In this document: positions 26,389 through 35,204 of the stretch, in pieces
Layout of the letters: each line of letters starts with the position of its first letter
How positions within the stretch are numbered: the first letter of the stretch is position 1
DNA from: Modestobacter sp. VKM Ac-2982
GTDB taxonomy: Bacteria > Actinomycetota > Actinomycetes > Mycobacteriales > Geodermatophilaceae
DNA length: 64,000 nt
Direction of reading: 5' to 3'
NCBI RefSeq assembly: GCF_026967935.1
Contig: NZ_JAPVBL010000003.1
Span: forward strand, 558,001-622,000
Notes under the pieces: model-generated
What the model saw: only the letters and a program-made list of their open reading frames with translations
Told to the model about the DNA's origin: nothing
Database searches by the model: none
Position numbers and translations under genes: made by a program

Positions 26389-27672
26389 TCAGGTCCAGGC
26401 GGTGCGGCGAAGCGGCGGCTGCTCGCCGCCGGTCTTCTGCAGCAGCACCTGGTTGACGCCCATGTCGCCGGCCTCGAAGGCGAGCGCGCAGGCGGCCATG
26501 TAGAGCCGCCACACCCGCGCTCGGCCCTCGCTGGAGGCGGCGACGGCGGCGTGCCAGTTCTGCTCCAGCAGCTGCACCCAGGCGCGGAGGGTGAGCGCGT
26601 AGTGCTGGCGCAGCGCCTCGACGTCGAGCACCTCGAGGTCGGCGGACTCCAGCAGGCCGACCGTCTCGCCCAGCCCCAGCAGCTCCCCGTCGGGGAAGAC
26701 GTACCGGGAGATGAAGCTGTCCGGGTCCGTGGTGGCGGTGCCGTCGTTCCAGTTGATCGCGTGGTTGAGCAGCCGGCCGCCGGGGCGCAGCAGGGCGCGC
26801 AGCTGGGCGGCGTACTCGGGCATCTGCGCCCGGCCCACGTGCTCGGCCATGCCGATCGAGCTGATCGCGTCGAACGGCTCGTCGTCCACGGCCCGGTAGT
26901 CCTGCACCCGGATGTCGATCCGGTCGGTCAGGCCGGCCTCGGCGACCCGCTTGCGGGCCATCCGGGCCTGTTCCTCCGACAGCGTGATCCCCACGACCTC
27001 GGCGCCGTACCGCTGGGCGGCGTGGATGGCCATCGAGCCCCAGCCGCAGCCGATGTCCAGCAGGCGTGCGCCCTCGGTGAGGCCCAGCTTGCGGCAGACC
27101 AGGTCGAGCTTGGCCTCCTGAGCGGCGTCCAGGCCGGTCTCCGGGGTCTCCCAGACGGCGCAGGAGTAGACCATCGAGGGGCCCAGGACGAGGGAGTAGA
27201 AGTCGTTGCCCACGTCGTAGTGGTGGGAGATCGCCGCCGCGTCGCGGGACCGGGAGTGCCGCCGGCCGGCCCGACCAAGGTCGATCTCCTCGGCCGGCGG
27301 GGCCGGCTCGGGGCCGATGGCCCCCAACTGTAGCGCGGTGCCGAGCAGTCCGAGCCGCTCGCGCCAGGTGGGCGGGGCCATCGGACCGGTCTCGGCCAGC
27401 CGGCCGGCCGAGCGCAGGGCGGCGAAGGTGGCGAAGACGTCGCCCTCGATGTCGATGTCCCCGGCGACGTAGCCACGCGCCAGGCCCAGCTGGCCGGGCG
27501 ACCAGACCAGCCGGCGCAGCGCCCGCCGGGAGCGGATCGCCAGCACCGGTGCGCCGGGCGGCCCGGCCAGGGAACCGTCCCAGCCGCGCAGGCGCAGGGG
27601 CGGCTGCGCCGTCCCCAGCACCGCCCCCAGTGCCGCTGCCAGCCGATCGGCCACCGTTCGCTGCCTCGTCAT
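26389..27672 (-). CDS. Cyclopropane-fatty-acyl-phospholipid synthase family methyltransferase
   Basis: A 427-aa enzyme from ATG 27672 with GAGGAG seven bases upstream. The SAM-binding motif is LLDIGCGWGSMAIHAA; further family landmarks are HYDVGNDFYSLVLGPSMVYSCA, ISSIGMAEHVG and RYVFPDGELLGL. The family transfers a methyl group from SAM to double bonds in membrane phospholipid acyl chains, giving cyclopropane or methyl-branched chains. The N-terminal ~120 residues are the usual CFA N-terminal domain. It sits between two helicase-related genes on the same strand, but terminator-like structure suggests separate transcription. Confidence 0.9.
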   Translation of the reverse strand: MTRQRTVADRLAAALGAVLGTAQPPLRLRGWDGSLAGPPGAPVLAIRSRRALRRLVWSPGQLGLARGYVAGDIDIEGDVFATFAALRSAGRLAETGPMAPPTWRERLGLLGTALQLGAIGPEPAPPAEEIDLGRAGRRHSRSRDAAAISHHYDVGNDFYSLVLGPSMVYSCAVWETPETGLDAAQEAKLDLVCRKLGLTEGARLLDIGCGWGSMAIHAAQRYGAEVVGITLSEEQARMARKRVAEAGLTDRIDIRVQDYRAVDDEPFDAISSIGMAEHVGRAQMPEYAAQLRALLRPGGRLLNHAINWNDGTATTDPDSFISRYVFPDGELLGLGETVGLLESADLEVLDVEALRQHYALTLRAWVQLLEQNWHAAVAASSEGRARVWRLYMAACALAFEAGDMGVNQVLLQKTGGEQPPLRRTAWT

Positions 27673-27813
27673 CTCCACGCTCCTCGACCCTGGCGGCAAC
27701 CAGCGGAGGTCCGGGATCTGCTGCCCGGCCGCTGGTTGCACACGCCAACCGATCCGCGCAACGCCGGGCGGATGCTTGATCATCCCGGACTCACCCGATC
27801 AAGGGAACAGAGA

Positions 27814-30072
27814 TCAGGACGGCGCGGCGGCGTCCTCGGCATCGGCCAGGGCGACCGAGGTGATCCGGTGGACGGCGAAGGTGCGGCTCTCCCCGCGCCC
27901 CTCGTCGAACCCCTGCAGGAAGCCACCGGCCAGCGAGACCGGCTGGACGATCCGCTGGCTGCCGCTGCCCTGGGCGTCGACGTAGCCGAGCCAGACCGGC
28001 ACGCCCTGGCGCACCGCCCGGCTCAGCAGCTCCAGCGTGCTCGCGGTCGTCACCCCGGGCACCTGACGCGCCGGATCGGTGCGGCGGGCGGCGAGGGCGC
28101 TGTCCCCGGCCCGGATCTCCCGCACGGTCGCCGCGACGTCGTCGGGTGCGAGCGGGCGGGGGGCGATCGCCGCAGCCGCACCGGGACGGCGACCGGCCGC
28201 CCGCGGTGGGGCCTTCGGCCGGGTCAGCACCGCGCCACCGGAGGACTCCCCGGCCGGCGCGTACCCCGCCGTCCGCAGCACGGTGAGCACCTCGTCGGCC
28301 CCGAGCCCGCTGACCAGCACCCCCGGGGCCAGCCGGCGCAGCTCCGCACCCGCCGTCCGCCGGTCGCTGAGCACCTGGGAGACCAGGCCGTGGTCGTCGG
28401 AGCGGACGTAGCACTCGATCGCGCCCACCCGCAGCCGGCCGTGCTGGCGGGCCACGTCGTCGATCAGGAACTCCAGCGCCTGCGGCACCGGCGTGCGGGA
28501 GGCCCGGGTGAAGAAGTCGTGCAGCTCGCCGGCCGACCAGCCGGCGTCCAGCGCCCGCCGGATGCTCCCGTCGGAGACGCGGTAGACCGTGGCCCCGCCC
28601 GAGGACTCGACGTCGGCGACGACGGCGAGCGTGCCGGCCAGGTCGGCCACCAGTGGCCCGGGGGCGATCAGCGACAGGTCGGGCTGGGCGAGCACGTGGT
28701 CGACCGGGGCCGGCAGCAGGCCGCGCATCGCGTCCGCGGCGTCGTCCTCCCCGCCGGTCAGCAGGCCGCGCCCGCCACTGCTCAGCACGCCGCCGACCAG
28801 CACCCCCAGCCGCTCGGCCTCGGCGAGCAGGTCGGGGACCGGGGCCAGTCGGTCGGCCCGCCGCGGGGTGCGCCAGCGCAGCAGCGCCACCAGCTCCGGT
28901 GAGGTGAGGCCCTGCCCGGGCGGGAACTCGGCCAACACGCGCAGCGCCGAGCGCCGCAGCGTGGGTGCGGTCTGCCGGACGACGTCGGGGGAGAGCACGT
29001 TGACCGCCTTGCCGGCCGCGTCGCGCTGGCCCACCAGCGAGATCAGCCGGACGCTGGTCAGCCAGCCGGCGGCCAGCAGCGCCCACCGGTCGGCGAGGTC
29101 CTGCTCCCGCCACGCGTCGTACCCGCGGGTGGGAAGCCACTCGTCGCGCTGCGCGCCACCGACGTCCAGCAGACCGGCGGCGTGCGCGACCTCGACCAGG
29201 AAGGCGAGGTCGGCCTCCCCGATGCGCAGCTCCTTGGCCAGCCGCTTCTGGTCCCGCACGCCCAGCCCGCCGCTGCGCAGCAGCCCGGCCGGCTCCTCCT
29301 CCAGCGCGGTGAGCACGTCGTTCACCCGGCTGAGCACCTCGAGCGCGGCACCCGCGGCCTGCCGGTCGGCGATCGCCGGGTCGCGCTCGCTGACCTCCGG
29401 CTCGGGCCGCAGCCGCGGCGGGCCGAGCGGGCGGTCGCCGCGCAGCGCCAGGCCGATCTCGCGGGGCAGCTCCACGTTCACCGCGTCGATGCGGGCGAGC
29501 AGCCCGGCCTGCAGCAGCCGGCGGGCCGGGCTCAGCGACCCGGCGGTGGTGTCGGGGAGGTGGCCGACCGGGCGGTCGCCGGCCAGCCGATCGAGCACCG
29601 TGCGCTCGTCGGCGGCCAGGTCGGCCAGCGTGCCGGGCAGGTCGCGGGGGAGGGGGACCCGGAGGTCGGTGGCCCGGCGGCCGAGCCCGGCGGGGTAGCG
29701 GACCGCCCGGCGCACCGGCTCGGGCGCGTGCAGGTCGTCGTCGCCCCAGAGCAGCGCCCGGGTGGTCAGCGTCTCGACCGCGGCGTCGACCACCTCGGCC
29801 GGGACGCCGGGCAGCAGCCCGGGCAGCTCGGTGCGCGGGACGCCGTCGGTGGGGGAGAGCAGCACCGCGTCCAGCACCTGCAGGGTCGCCGCGTCCAGCT
29901 CGTCGAGCGCACGGTCGACCGAGACGGGCACCGCGAGCCGGGTCGCCAGCCCGACCACGTCGGAGGGCGCCGGGCGTGCGACGTCGGGCCGGGCCACCAG
30001 GAGGGCGCCCAGCTGCTCGTCGGTGCGGGTGCGCAGCCAGGCGGCGAGCGTGGCGGGCTGGTCCGGGGGCAT
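27814..30072 (-). CDS. XPB/Ssl2 N-terminal domain (helicase-associated) protein with WYL-like C-terminus
   Basis: A 752-aa protein from ATG 30072. The N-terminal two thirds are winged-helix-like repeats; a central VDHVLAQPDLSLIAPGPL segment is the helicase-associated XPB-N (Helicase_C_3) signature. The C-terminus (LLSRAVRQGVPVWLGYVDAQG ... FLQGFDEGRGESRTFAVHRI) resembles a WYL ligand-binding domain. There is no helicase motor. Homologues accompany bacterial XPB (Rv0862c next to Rv0861c) and probably help load or regulate it; this is inferred from conserved proximity. Confidence 0.85.
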   Translation of the reverse strand: MPPDQPATLAAWLRTRTDEQLGALLVARPDVARPAPSDVVGLATRLAVPVSVDRALDELDAATLQVLDAVLLSPTDGVPRTELPGLLPGVPAEVVDAAVETLTTRALLWGDDDLHAPEPVRRAVRYPAGLGRRATDLRVPLPRDLPGTLADLAADERTVLDRLAGDRPVGHLPDTTAGSLSPARRLLQAGLLARIDAVNVELPREIGLALRGDRPLGPPRLRPEPEVSERDPAIADRQAAGAALEVLSRVNDVLTALEEEPAGLLRSGGLGVRDQKRLAKELRIGEADLAFLVEVAHAAGLLDVGGAQRDEWLPTRGYDAWREQDLADRWALLAAGWLTSVRLISLVGQRDAAGKAVNVLSPDVVRQTAPTLRRSALRVLAEFPPGQGLTSPELVALLRWRTPRRADRLAPVPDLLAEAERLGVLVGGVLSSGGRGLLTGGEDDAADAMRGLLPAPVDHVLAQPDLSLIAPGPLVADLAGTLAVVADVESSGGATVYRVSDGSIRRALDAGWSAGELHDFFTRASRTPVPQALEFLIDDVARQHGRLRVGAIECYVRSDDHGLVSQVLSDRRTAGAELRRLAPGVLVSGLGADEVLTVLRTAGYAPAGESSGGAVLTRPKAPPRAAGRRPGAAAAIAPRPLAPDDVAATVREIRAGDSALAARRTDPARQVPGVTTASTLELLSRAVRQGVPVWLGYVDAQGSGSQRIVQPVSLAGGFLQGFDEGRGESRTFAVHRITSVALADAEDAAAPS

Positions 30073-30138
30073 CCGTTCCACGCTACGTCGAGGGCCGGCG
30101 TGCCTGCTCGGGCGGCCGGGCTCTGTCACCATCCCGGG

Positions 30139-30657
30139 GTGCCCGCCCTCGACGACCCGCAGACCCGCACCGACCTGGCCGCGCTCCGGGCCGGCGCACT
30201 GCGCTGGCTGGTCGGCGGCCTGGTCGCCGTCGTCCTGGGGTGGCTGCTGGGGGCCGCCGTCGTCCGGATCACCGCCGACGGCGGTGCTCGGCCACCGTTC
30301 GCCGGCCTGATGGCCGTGCTGCTCGTCGTGGGCGGGGTCGTCGTGGCCGTCATCGGGCTGGGCGCCTGGCTGCGCGCCCGCCGCTGGACCGCCGCCCTGG
30401 CCCGCGAGCCGTGGCAGCACGGGCGGTTGCGGATCGCCGGTCCGGCGCTGCTGCAGGTCGAGCCGGCCGGGTACGACGAGCTGACCGACGAGCCGCTGCG
30501 GCTGCAGCTGGTGTCCACGGCCGTCTGGCGCACCCGTGCGGTGCAGCGGCTGGACGGCGCCGAGGTGCGCTACGCCGAGGCCTCCCCGCGGGAGTGGCTG
30601 TTGACCGCGGACGGCGCCGGCACGGTCTACGGCGCCCGGCGGGCCGACCGGCGGTGA
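30139..30657 (+). CDS. Two-helix membrane protein, function unknown
   Basis: A 172-aa protein from GTG 30139, divergent from the XPB-N gene (66 bp). Two membrane helices (ALRWLVGGLVAVVLGWLLGA and AGLMAVLLVVGGVVVAVIGL) are followed by a ~100-residue soluble domain that should be cytoplasmic. No family is recognised. CACCAT lies exactly six bases before the GTG and no Shine-Dalgarno is visible, so the mRNA may be leaderless. Confidence 0.65.
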   Translation: MPALDDPQTRTDLAALRAGALRWLVGGLVAVVLGWLLGAAVVRITADGGARPPFAGLMAVLLVVGGVVVAVIGLGAWLRARRWTAALAREPWQHGRLRIAGPALLQVEPAGYDELTDEPLRLQLVSTAVWRTRAVQRLDGAEVRYAEASPREWLLTADGAGTVYGARRADRR

Positions 30658-30773
30658 CCCCTCCCAGCGACACGGTGACCCCGTGGCGTGCGTGAGTCGG
30701 GTGTCACACGGGAAGATGGCGGACGAGACACCCGGGCAGCACTCCCTGGCCCGGCAGAGCAACTGGAGGCGTC

Positions 30774-30995
30774 ATGTCCAAGCGCAAGGCGAAGCACGCT
30801 CACCTGGTCGAGCCCACCTGGGGGCAGTCGAGCGGCGACGGTCCGCCGGTGACCGAGCTGGTCAGCGAGATGGCCGGTGGCCTCTCGCCGTTCGGTGAGG
30901 ACCACGCCTTCCCGCTCCCGCCGGAGCGGCTGCGCTACGCCCACCCGGTCGACAAGCCCAACCGGGCCGGCCTGATGGCGGGCGAGGGCAGGTGA
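30774..30995 (+). CDS. Small conserved-looking protein (73 aa) coupled to acyl-CoA ligase
   Basis: A 73-aa soluble protein starting at ATG 30774 with GGAGG closely upstream. A basic N-terminus ([18 protein letters not shown]) is followed by a Pro-rich segment ending in [20 protein letters not shown]. Its stop overlaps the GTG of the acyl-CoA ligase gene (GTGA), so the two are made together. No known family or catalytic motif is seen. Confidence 0.65.
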   Translation: MSKRKAKHAHLVEPTWGQSSGDGPPVTELVSEMAGGLSPFGEDHAFPLPPERLRYAHPVDKPNRAGLMAGEGR

Positions 30996-32647
30996 CGGCG
31001 CCCGCGCTGCCGTCCTACAGCAGCGGCACCTCCACGGTGCCCCTGCTGGGCGACACGATCGGGGGCGACCTCGACCGGACGGCAGCGCGGGTGGGCGACC
31101 ACGAGGCGCTCGTCGAGTGCGCCACGGGCCGCCGCTGGACCTATCCCGAGCTGGTCGCCGACGTCGACGCCTGCGCGCTCGGCCTGGACGCCCTCGGCGT
31201 GCAGAAGGGCGACCGGGTCGGCATCTGGGCGCCGAACTGCGCCGAGTGGGTCTTCGTGCAGTACGGGACGGCGAAGCTCGGCGCCGTCCTGGTCAACATC
31301 AACCCCGCCTACCGCACCCACGAGCTGTCCTACGTGCTGCGCCAGTCGGGCATCTCGGTCCTGGTGGCCGCGCCGGAGTTCAAGGGCAGCGACTACCGCG
31401 CGATGGTCGACGAGGTCCGCGTGGACTGCCCCGCGCTGCGCGAGGTCGTCTTCCTCGGTGACCCGCAGTGGCAGCAGCTGCTGGACACCGGACGGGCGGG
31501 CGACCGCGCCCGGCTCGTCGAGCGGGCGGCGCAGCTCTCACCGGACGACCCGATCAACATCCAGTACACCTCCGGGACGACGGGCTTCCCCAAGGGCGCC
31601 ACGCTCACCCACCACAACCTGCTCAACAACGGGTTCTTCGTGGGCGAGGGCTGCGGCTACACCGAGGCCGACCGGGTCTGCATCCCGGTGCCCTACTACC
31701 ACTGCTTCGGCATGGGGATGGGCAACCTCGGCTGCACCTCGCACGGGGCGACGATGGTCATCCCGGCACCCGGGTTCGACCCCGCGGCGACCCTGCGCGC
31801 GGTGCAGGAGGAGCGGTGCACGTCGCTCTACGGCGTCCCCACCATGTTCATCGCCGAGCTGGCGCTGCCGGACTTCGCCTCCTACGACCTGTCCAGCCTG
31901 CGCACCGGGATCATGGCCGGCTCGCCGTGCCCGGTGGAGGTGATGAAGCGGGTGGTCGACGAGATGGGGATGGCCGAGGTGACCATCTGCTACGGCATGA
32001 CCGAGACCTCGCCGGTGTCCACCCAGACCGGCGCCGCGGACGACCTCGACCGGCGGACGTCGACCGTCGGGCGGGTGCACCCGCACCTGGAGGTCAAGGT
32101 GGTCGACCCCCGGACCGGGCTGACCGTCCCGCGCGGGGAGACCGGCGAGTTCTGCACCCGCGGCTACTCGGTGATGCTGGGCTACTGGGGCGAGCCGGAG
32201 AAGACCGCCGAGGTGCTGGACGCCGCCCGGTGGATGCACACCGGCGACCTCGCCGTGATGGACGACGCCGGCTATCTCAACATCGTCGGCCGGATCAAGG
32301 ACATGGTCATCCGCGGCGGGGAGAACGTGTACCCGCGCGAGATCGAGGAGTTCCTCTTCACCCACCCCGACGTCGTCGAGGCCCAGGTGATCGGCGTCCC
32401 GGACGCGCGGTTCGGCGAGGAGCTGATGGCCTGGGTGCGGCTGCGCCCCGGGGCGGAGCCGCTCACCGCGGAGGGGCTGCGGGCCTTCTGCGCCGGCAAG
32501 CTGGCCCACTACAAGGTGCCCCGGTACGTGAAGGTCGTCGACGCGTTCCCGATGACGGTGACCGGCAAGGTGCGCAAGGTCGAGATGCGCGAGGTGTCGA
32601 TCGAGGATCTGGGCCTGCAGGCGGAAGCCGCGCACCGCTTCGCGTGA
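30992..32647 (+). CDS. Fatty-acid/carboxylate CoA ligase (AMP-forming)
   Basis: A 551-aa ANL-superfamily enzyme from GTG 30992. The ATP loop is [19 protein letters not shown], motif [10 protein letters not shown], then [25 protein letters not shown] with the hinge, and the catalytic lysine in [12 protein letters not shown]. Such FadD/AMP-binding enzymes activate medium- or long-chain fatty acids to acyl-CoA via an acyl-adenylate. The substrate length cannot be read from sequence. It is translationally coupled to the preceding small protein. Confidence 0.9.
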   Translation: MTAPALPSYSSGTSTVPLLGDTIGGDLDRTAARVGDHEALVECATGRRWTYPELVADVDACALGLDALGVQKGDRVGIWAPNCAEWVFVQYGTAKLGAVLVNINPAYRTHELSYVLRQSGISVLVAAPEFKGSDYRAMVDEVRVDCPALREVVFLGDPQWQQLLDTGRAGDRARLVERAAQLSPDDPINIQYTSGTTGFPKGATLTHHNLLNNGFFVGEGCGYTEADRVCIPVPYYHCFGMGMGNLGCTSHGATMVIPAPGFDPAATLRAVQEERCTSLYGVPTMFIAELALPDFASYDLSSLRTGIMAGSPCPVEVMKRVVDEMGMAEVTICYGMTETSPVSTQTGAADDLDRRTSTVGRVHPHLEVKVVDPRTGLTVPRGETGEFCTRGYSVMLGYWGEPEKTAEVLDAARWMHTGDLAVMDDAGYLNIVGRIKDMVIRGGENVYPREIEEFLFTHPDVVEAQVIGVPDARFGEELMAWVRLRPGAEPLTAEGLRAFCAGKLAHYKVPRYVKVVDAFPMTVTGKVRKVEMREVSIEDLGLQAEAAHRFA

Positions 32648-32780
32648 ACCGCTGGCCGGCCCGGAGAGCAGTGGCTGCGGGGTGGCCGACCGTGGCTAAC
32701 CTGGGAGACGTGCAGCCCACCGTGGCTGACGCCACCGGCCGCGACGGCCGGGACCCGGAACGACTGACTGAGGGATCGAC

Positions 32781-33164
32781 GTGCCCAGCGGCAAGGTGAA
32801 GTGGTTCAACCCGGAGAAGGGCTTCGGCTTCCTCGCACACGACGGCGGGCCCGACGTGTTCGTGCACAAGGACGCGCTCCCCGCCGGCACCACCGAGCTC
32901 AAGCCCGGCCAGCGCGTGGAGTTCGGCATCGTCCAGGGCCGCCGGGGTGACCAGGCGCTGCAGGTCCAGGTGCTCGACCCGCTGCCGTCCGCGGTCGCCG
33001 GCACCCGCAAGAAGCCCGACGACATGGTGCCGATCCTCGAGGACCTGATCAAGCTGCTGGACGACGTCTCGGAGGGCATGCGGCACGGGCGTCACCCCGA
33101 CAAGCCGACGGCCCACAAGGTCGCCGCGGTGCTCCGCGCGGTCGCCGCCGACCTGGACGCCTGA
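32781..33164 (+). CDS. Cold-shock protein CspB-type with C-terminal helical extension
   Basis: A 127-aa protein starting at GTG 32781. Residues 1-66 are a cold-shock domain with KWFNPEKGFGFL and DVFVHKDAL; the remaining ~60 residues (PDDMVPILEDLIKLLDDVSE onward) are helical and also occur in the longer actinobacterial CspB (Rv0871). The extension probably gives a binding partner or dimer interface. It is followed by DUF2771 on the opposite strand, the usual actinobacterial order. Confidence 0.9.
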   Translation: MPSGKVKWFNPEKGFGFLAHDGGPDVFVHKDALPAGTTELKPGQRVEFGIVQGRRGDQALQVQVLDPLPSAVAGTRKKPDDMVPILEDLIKLLDDVSEGMRHGRHPDKPTAHKVAAVLRAVAADLDA

Positions 33165-33195
33165 CGAGGGACCCCCGCCACTCGCAGCGGGGCCG

Positions 33196-33705
33196 TCAGC
33201 CGGCCGGGCTGGTGGTCGTCCCGGCGACACCGTCGGCGCGGATGAACCCCACCGGCCAGGCACCGGACAGCCCCGAGCAGGCGTCGGGGTCGGAGTCCTC
33301 CACGACCACCAGGTAGTAGGTCGGGGGCACGACGTCGGAGGTGCTGATCTCGTCGAACACGGTGGTGCCCGCGGGCACGTCGATCTCGCCGATCCGCTCC
33401 TCGAGCTGCTGGTCGAACACCTGGACGCTCCAGCCGGCGTCGGCCACCACGTCGGGCACCTGCAGCACGATCTCGGTGTCCGGCGCGACCTCCACGTACG
33501 TGGGCTCGGTCCGGTAGCGCTGGCCCTCCCCGTCCAGGCAGTACTGGGTCGGGTCGACGGTGATCTCCTCCCCTCCGGCCTGCACGGTGATCGAGGGGAC
33601 GGGTTCGCCACCGCCGGCGGCGGTTCCGCCGGAGTCCCCGCACCCGGCGAGCAGCAGCACCCCGCTCAGCAGTGCCGTCCCCGATGCTCGTCCTGCGCCG
33701 TTCAC
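33196..33705 (-). CDS. DUF2771-like lipoprotein
   Basis: A 169-aa lipoprotein from GTG 33705 with AGGAGG seven bases upstream. The signal peptide ends in lipobox LLAGC (Cys22). The mature part is a small beta domain with DPTQYCLDGEGQRY and VVVEDSDPDACSGLSG, each with a Cys that may pair. The DUF2771 assignment rests on this pattern and on its position between cspB and DUF3027, as in other actinobacteria. The function is unknown. Confidence 0.7.
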   Translation of the reverse strand: MNGAGRASGTALLSGVLLLAGCGDSGGTAAGGGEPVPSITVQAGGEEITVDPTQYCLDGEGQRYRTEPTYVEVAPDTEIVLQVPDVVADAGWSVQVFDQQLEERIGEIDVPAGTTVFDEISTSDVVPPTYYLVVVEDSDPDACSGLSGAWPVGFIRADGVAGTTTSPAG

Positions 33706-33919
33706 GTCGTTGCCTCCTGATCGGCGGTGCGGATGACCCGGCGGTGCGCTCTCGACCCGGTGTCCCCGGCCGCCTCGTGCCGACCGCAGCCGCCGTCGGG
33801 CGTGCGGGGCGGGGGAGTCGGGCACGCGCCCATGGTGCCGCAGCCGCCTGTGCGCCCGGCGGGGCGGAAGGACCTCCCTGGCCGGGACGGCCTTGCCGTC
33901 ATCGGCGACAATGGGGGAC

Positions 33920-34735
33920 GTGTCCGACTCAGTTCCCACCGCCGCGTCCCCTGGCCCCTCTCCCGACGAGGTGCTGGCCGCTGCGGTCGAGCAGGCGCGG
34001 GCCGCTGCGGTCGAGGTGGCCGGTGACCCGGCGGCGGTCGGTGAGCACCTGGGGGTGACCCCGGAGGCGCTGGCCGAGGAGGCCGACCCGGCCGCGCTCG
34101 GCGTCGTCGGCACGCACTCCTTCGCCGCCACCCTCCCCGGCTACGCGGGGTGGCACTGGGCCGTGACGCTGGCCGCGGTGCCCGGCGCTGAGGAGGTCAC
34201 CCTCGACGAGGTCGTGCTGCTCCCGGGCGACTCGGCGCTGCTCGCACCGGCCTGGGTGCCGTGGCACGAGCGGCTGCGCCCCGGGGACCTGTCGGTGGGC
34301 GACGTGCTGCCCTCCACCGAGGACGACGCCCGACTGGTGCCCGCGTACCTGGCCGACGACGACTCCGCCGAGGACCCGGCCGGCCGCATCGTCGCCGAGG
34401 AGCTGGGCATCGGCCGGGAGCGGGTGCTCTCTCCGGAGGGGCGCATCGAGGCCGCGCAGCGCTGGCGCGACGGGGACTTCGGGCCGCGCTCGTCGATGGC
34501 CCGGCACGCACCCGGTCCGTGCGCGACCTGTGGCTTCTACCTGCCGCTGGCCGGCTCGCTCCGCCTGTCGCTCGGCGCGTGCAGCAACGCCTACTCCCCG
34601 GCCGACGGGCACGTCGTCACCGCCGACCACGGCTGCGGTGCGCACAGCCAGGCCAGCCTGGAGCGCACCGACGGCGAGCCGGTCGAGTTCATCCCCACGG
34701 CCCGCTACGACACCGCGGACTTCGACGTCATCTGA
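33920..34735 (+). CDS. DUF3027 domain protein
   Basis: A 271-aa protein. I chose GTG 33920 because GACAAT lies seven bases before it, fitting a leaderless mRNA; ATG 33911 in the same frame is the alternative. The body has the family pattern GYAGWHWAVTLAAVPGAEEV, LAPAWVPWHERLRPGDLSVG and a Cys cluster (GPCATCGFYLPL ... LGACSNAYSP ... HGCGAHS) that probably binds zinc. DUF3027 is conserved in actinobacteria beside cspB and DUF2530; its role is unknown. Confidence 0.85.
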   Translation: MSDSVPTAASPGPSPDEVLAAAVEQARAAAVEVAGDPAAVGEHLGVTPEALAEEADPAALGVVGTHSFAATLPGYAGWHWAVTLAAVPGAEEVTLDEVVLLPGDSALLAPAWVPWHERLRPGDLSVGDVLPSTEDDARLVPAYLADDDSAEDPAGRIVAEELGIGRERVLSPEGRIEAAQRWRDGDFGPRSSMARHAPGPCATCGFYLPLAGSLRLSLGACSNAYSPADGHVVTADHGCGAHSQASLERTDGEPVEFIPTARYDTADFDVI

Positions 34736-34762
34736 GCGCGGCGCGTTGCACGCTCTTCGTGC

Positions 34763-34792
34763 GCTGTGCACGCGCTGCGGCGCGTGCACAGC
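34763..34792. terminator. Hairpin between convergent DUF3027 and DUF2530 genes
   Basis: Perfect 13-bp stem GCTGTGCACGCGC/GCGCGTGCACAGC with a TGCG loop, starting 27 bases after the DUF3027 stop. GCGTGCACAGC occurs once more at 34803. It is a likely bidirectional terminator. Confidence 0.65.
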
Positions 34793-34831
34793 GTCCACTC
34801 GGCGTGCACAGCGGAGAGCAGCGCCGCGGTG

Positions 34832-35041
34832 TCAGCGCTGGCCCTGCCAGCGCATGATCAACAGGCCGAGGCCGGGCAGCACGACACCGGCCACGCAGGT
34901 CCAGGTCCAGACCGGGTCCACCCGGTCGCCGAGCAGGAGCAGCACCACCAGGGCGATCGCCCACAGGGCGGTACCGGCCAGGACCACCCGCACCGTGTCG
35001 ACCTGCAGGGGCGGGGGCGAGGGCCGGGTCGGAGCGGGCAC
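34832..35041 (-). CDS. DUF2530 small membrane protein
   Basis: A 69-aa protein from GTG 35041 with two membrane helices (VVLAGTALWAIALVVLLLLG and TWTCVAGVVLPGLGLLIM) and a short basic tail. Size and position next to DUF3027 and an NCS2 permease match DUF2530 proteins. The function is unknown. Confidence 0.75.
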   Translation of the reverse strand: MPAPTRPSPPPLQVDTVRVVLAGTALWAIALVVLLLLGDRVDPVWTWTCVAGVVLPGLGLLIMRWQGQR

Positions 35042-35204
35042 GCCCCGACCCTAGGCCGCTGCGCCGCAGGTCGGGACGGTGGTCCGCCCGACGCGCCCGA
35101 GCGGTGTGGCACGCTGTCGCCGCTCGATGCCACCGCACCGGGCGGCCTGCGGGGACGTCGACCCCGCCGGAGCCGTGCCGGTCGCCGTCCCCGGGGGTCC
35201 ACCC

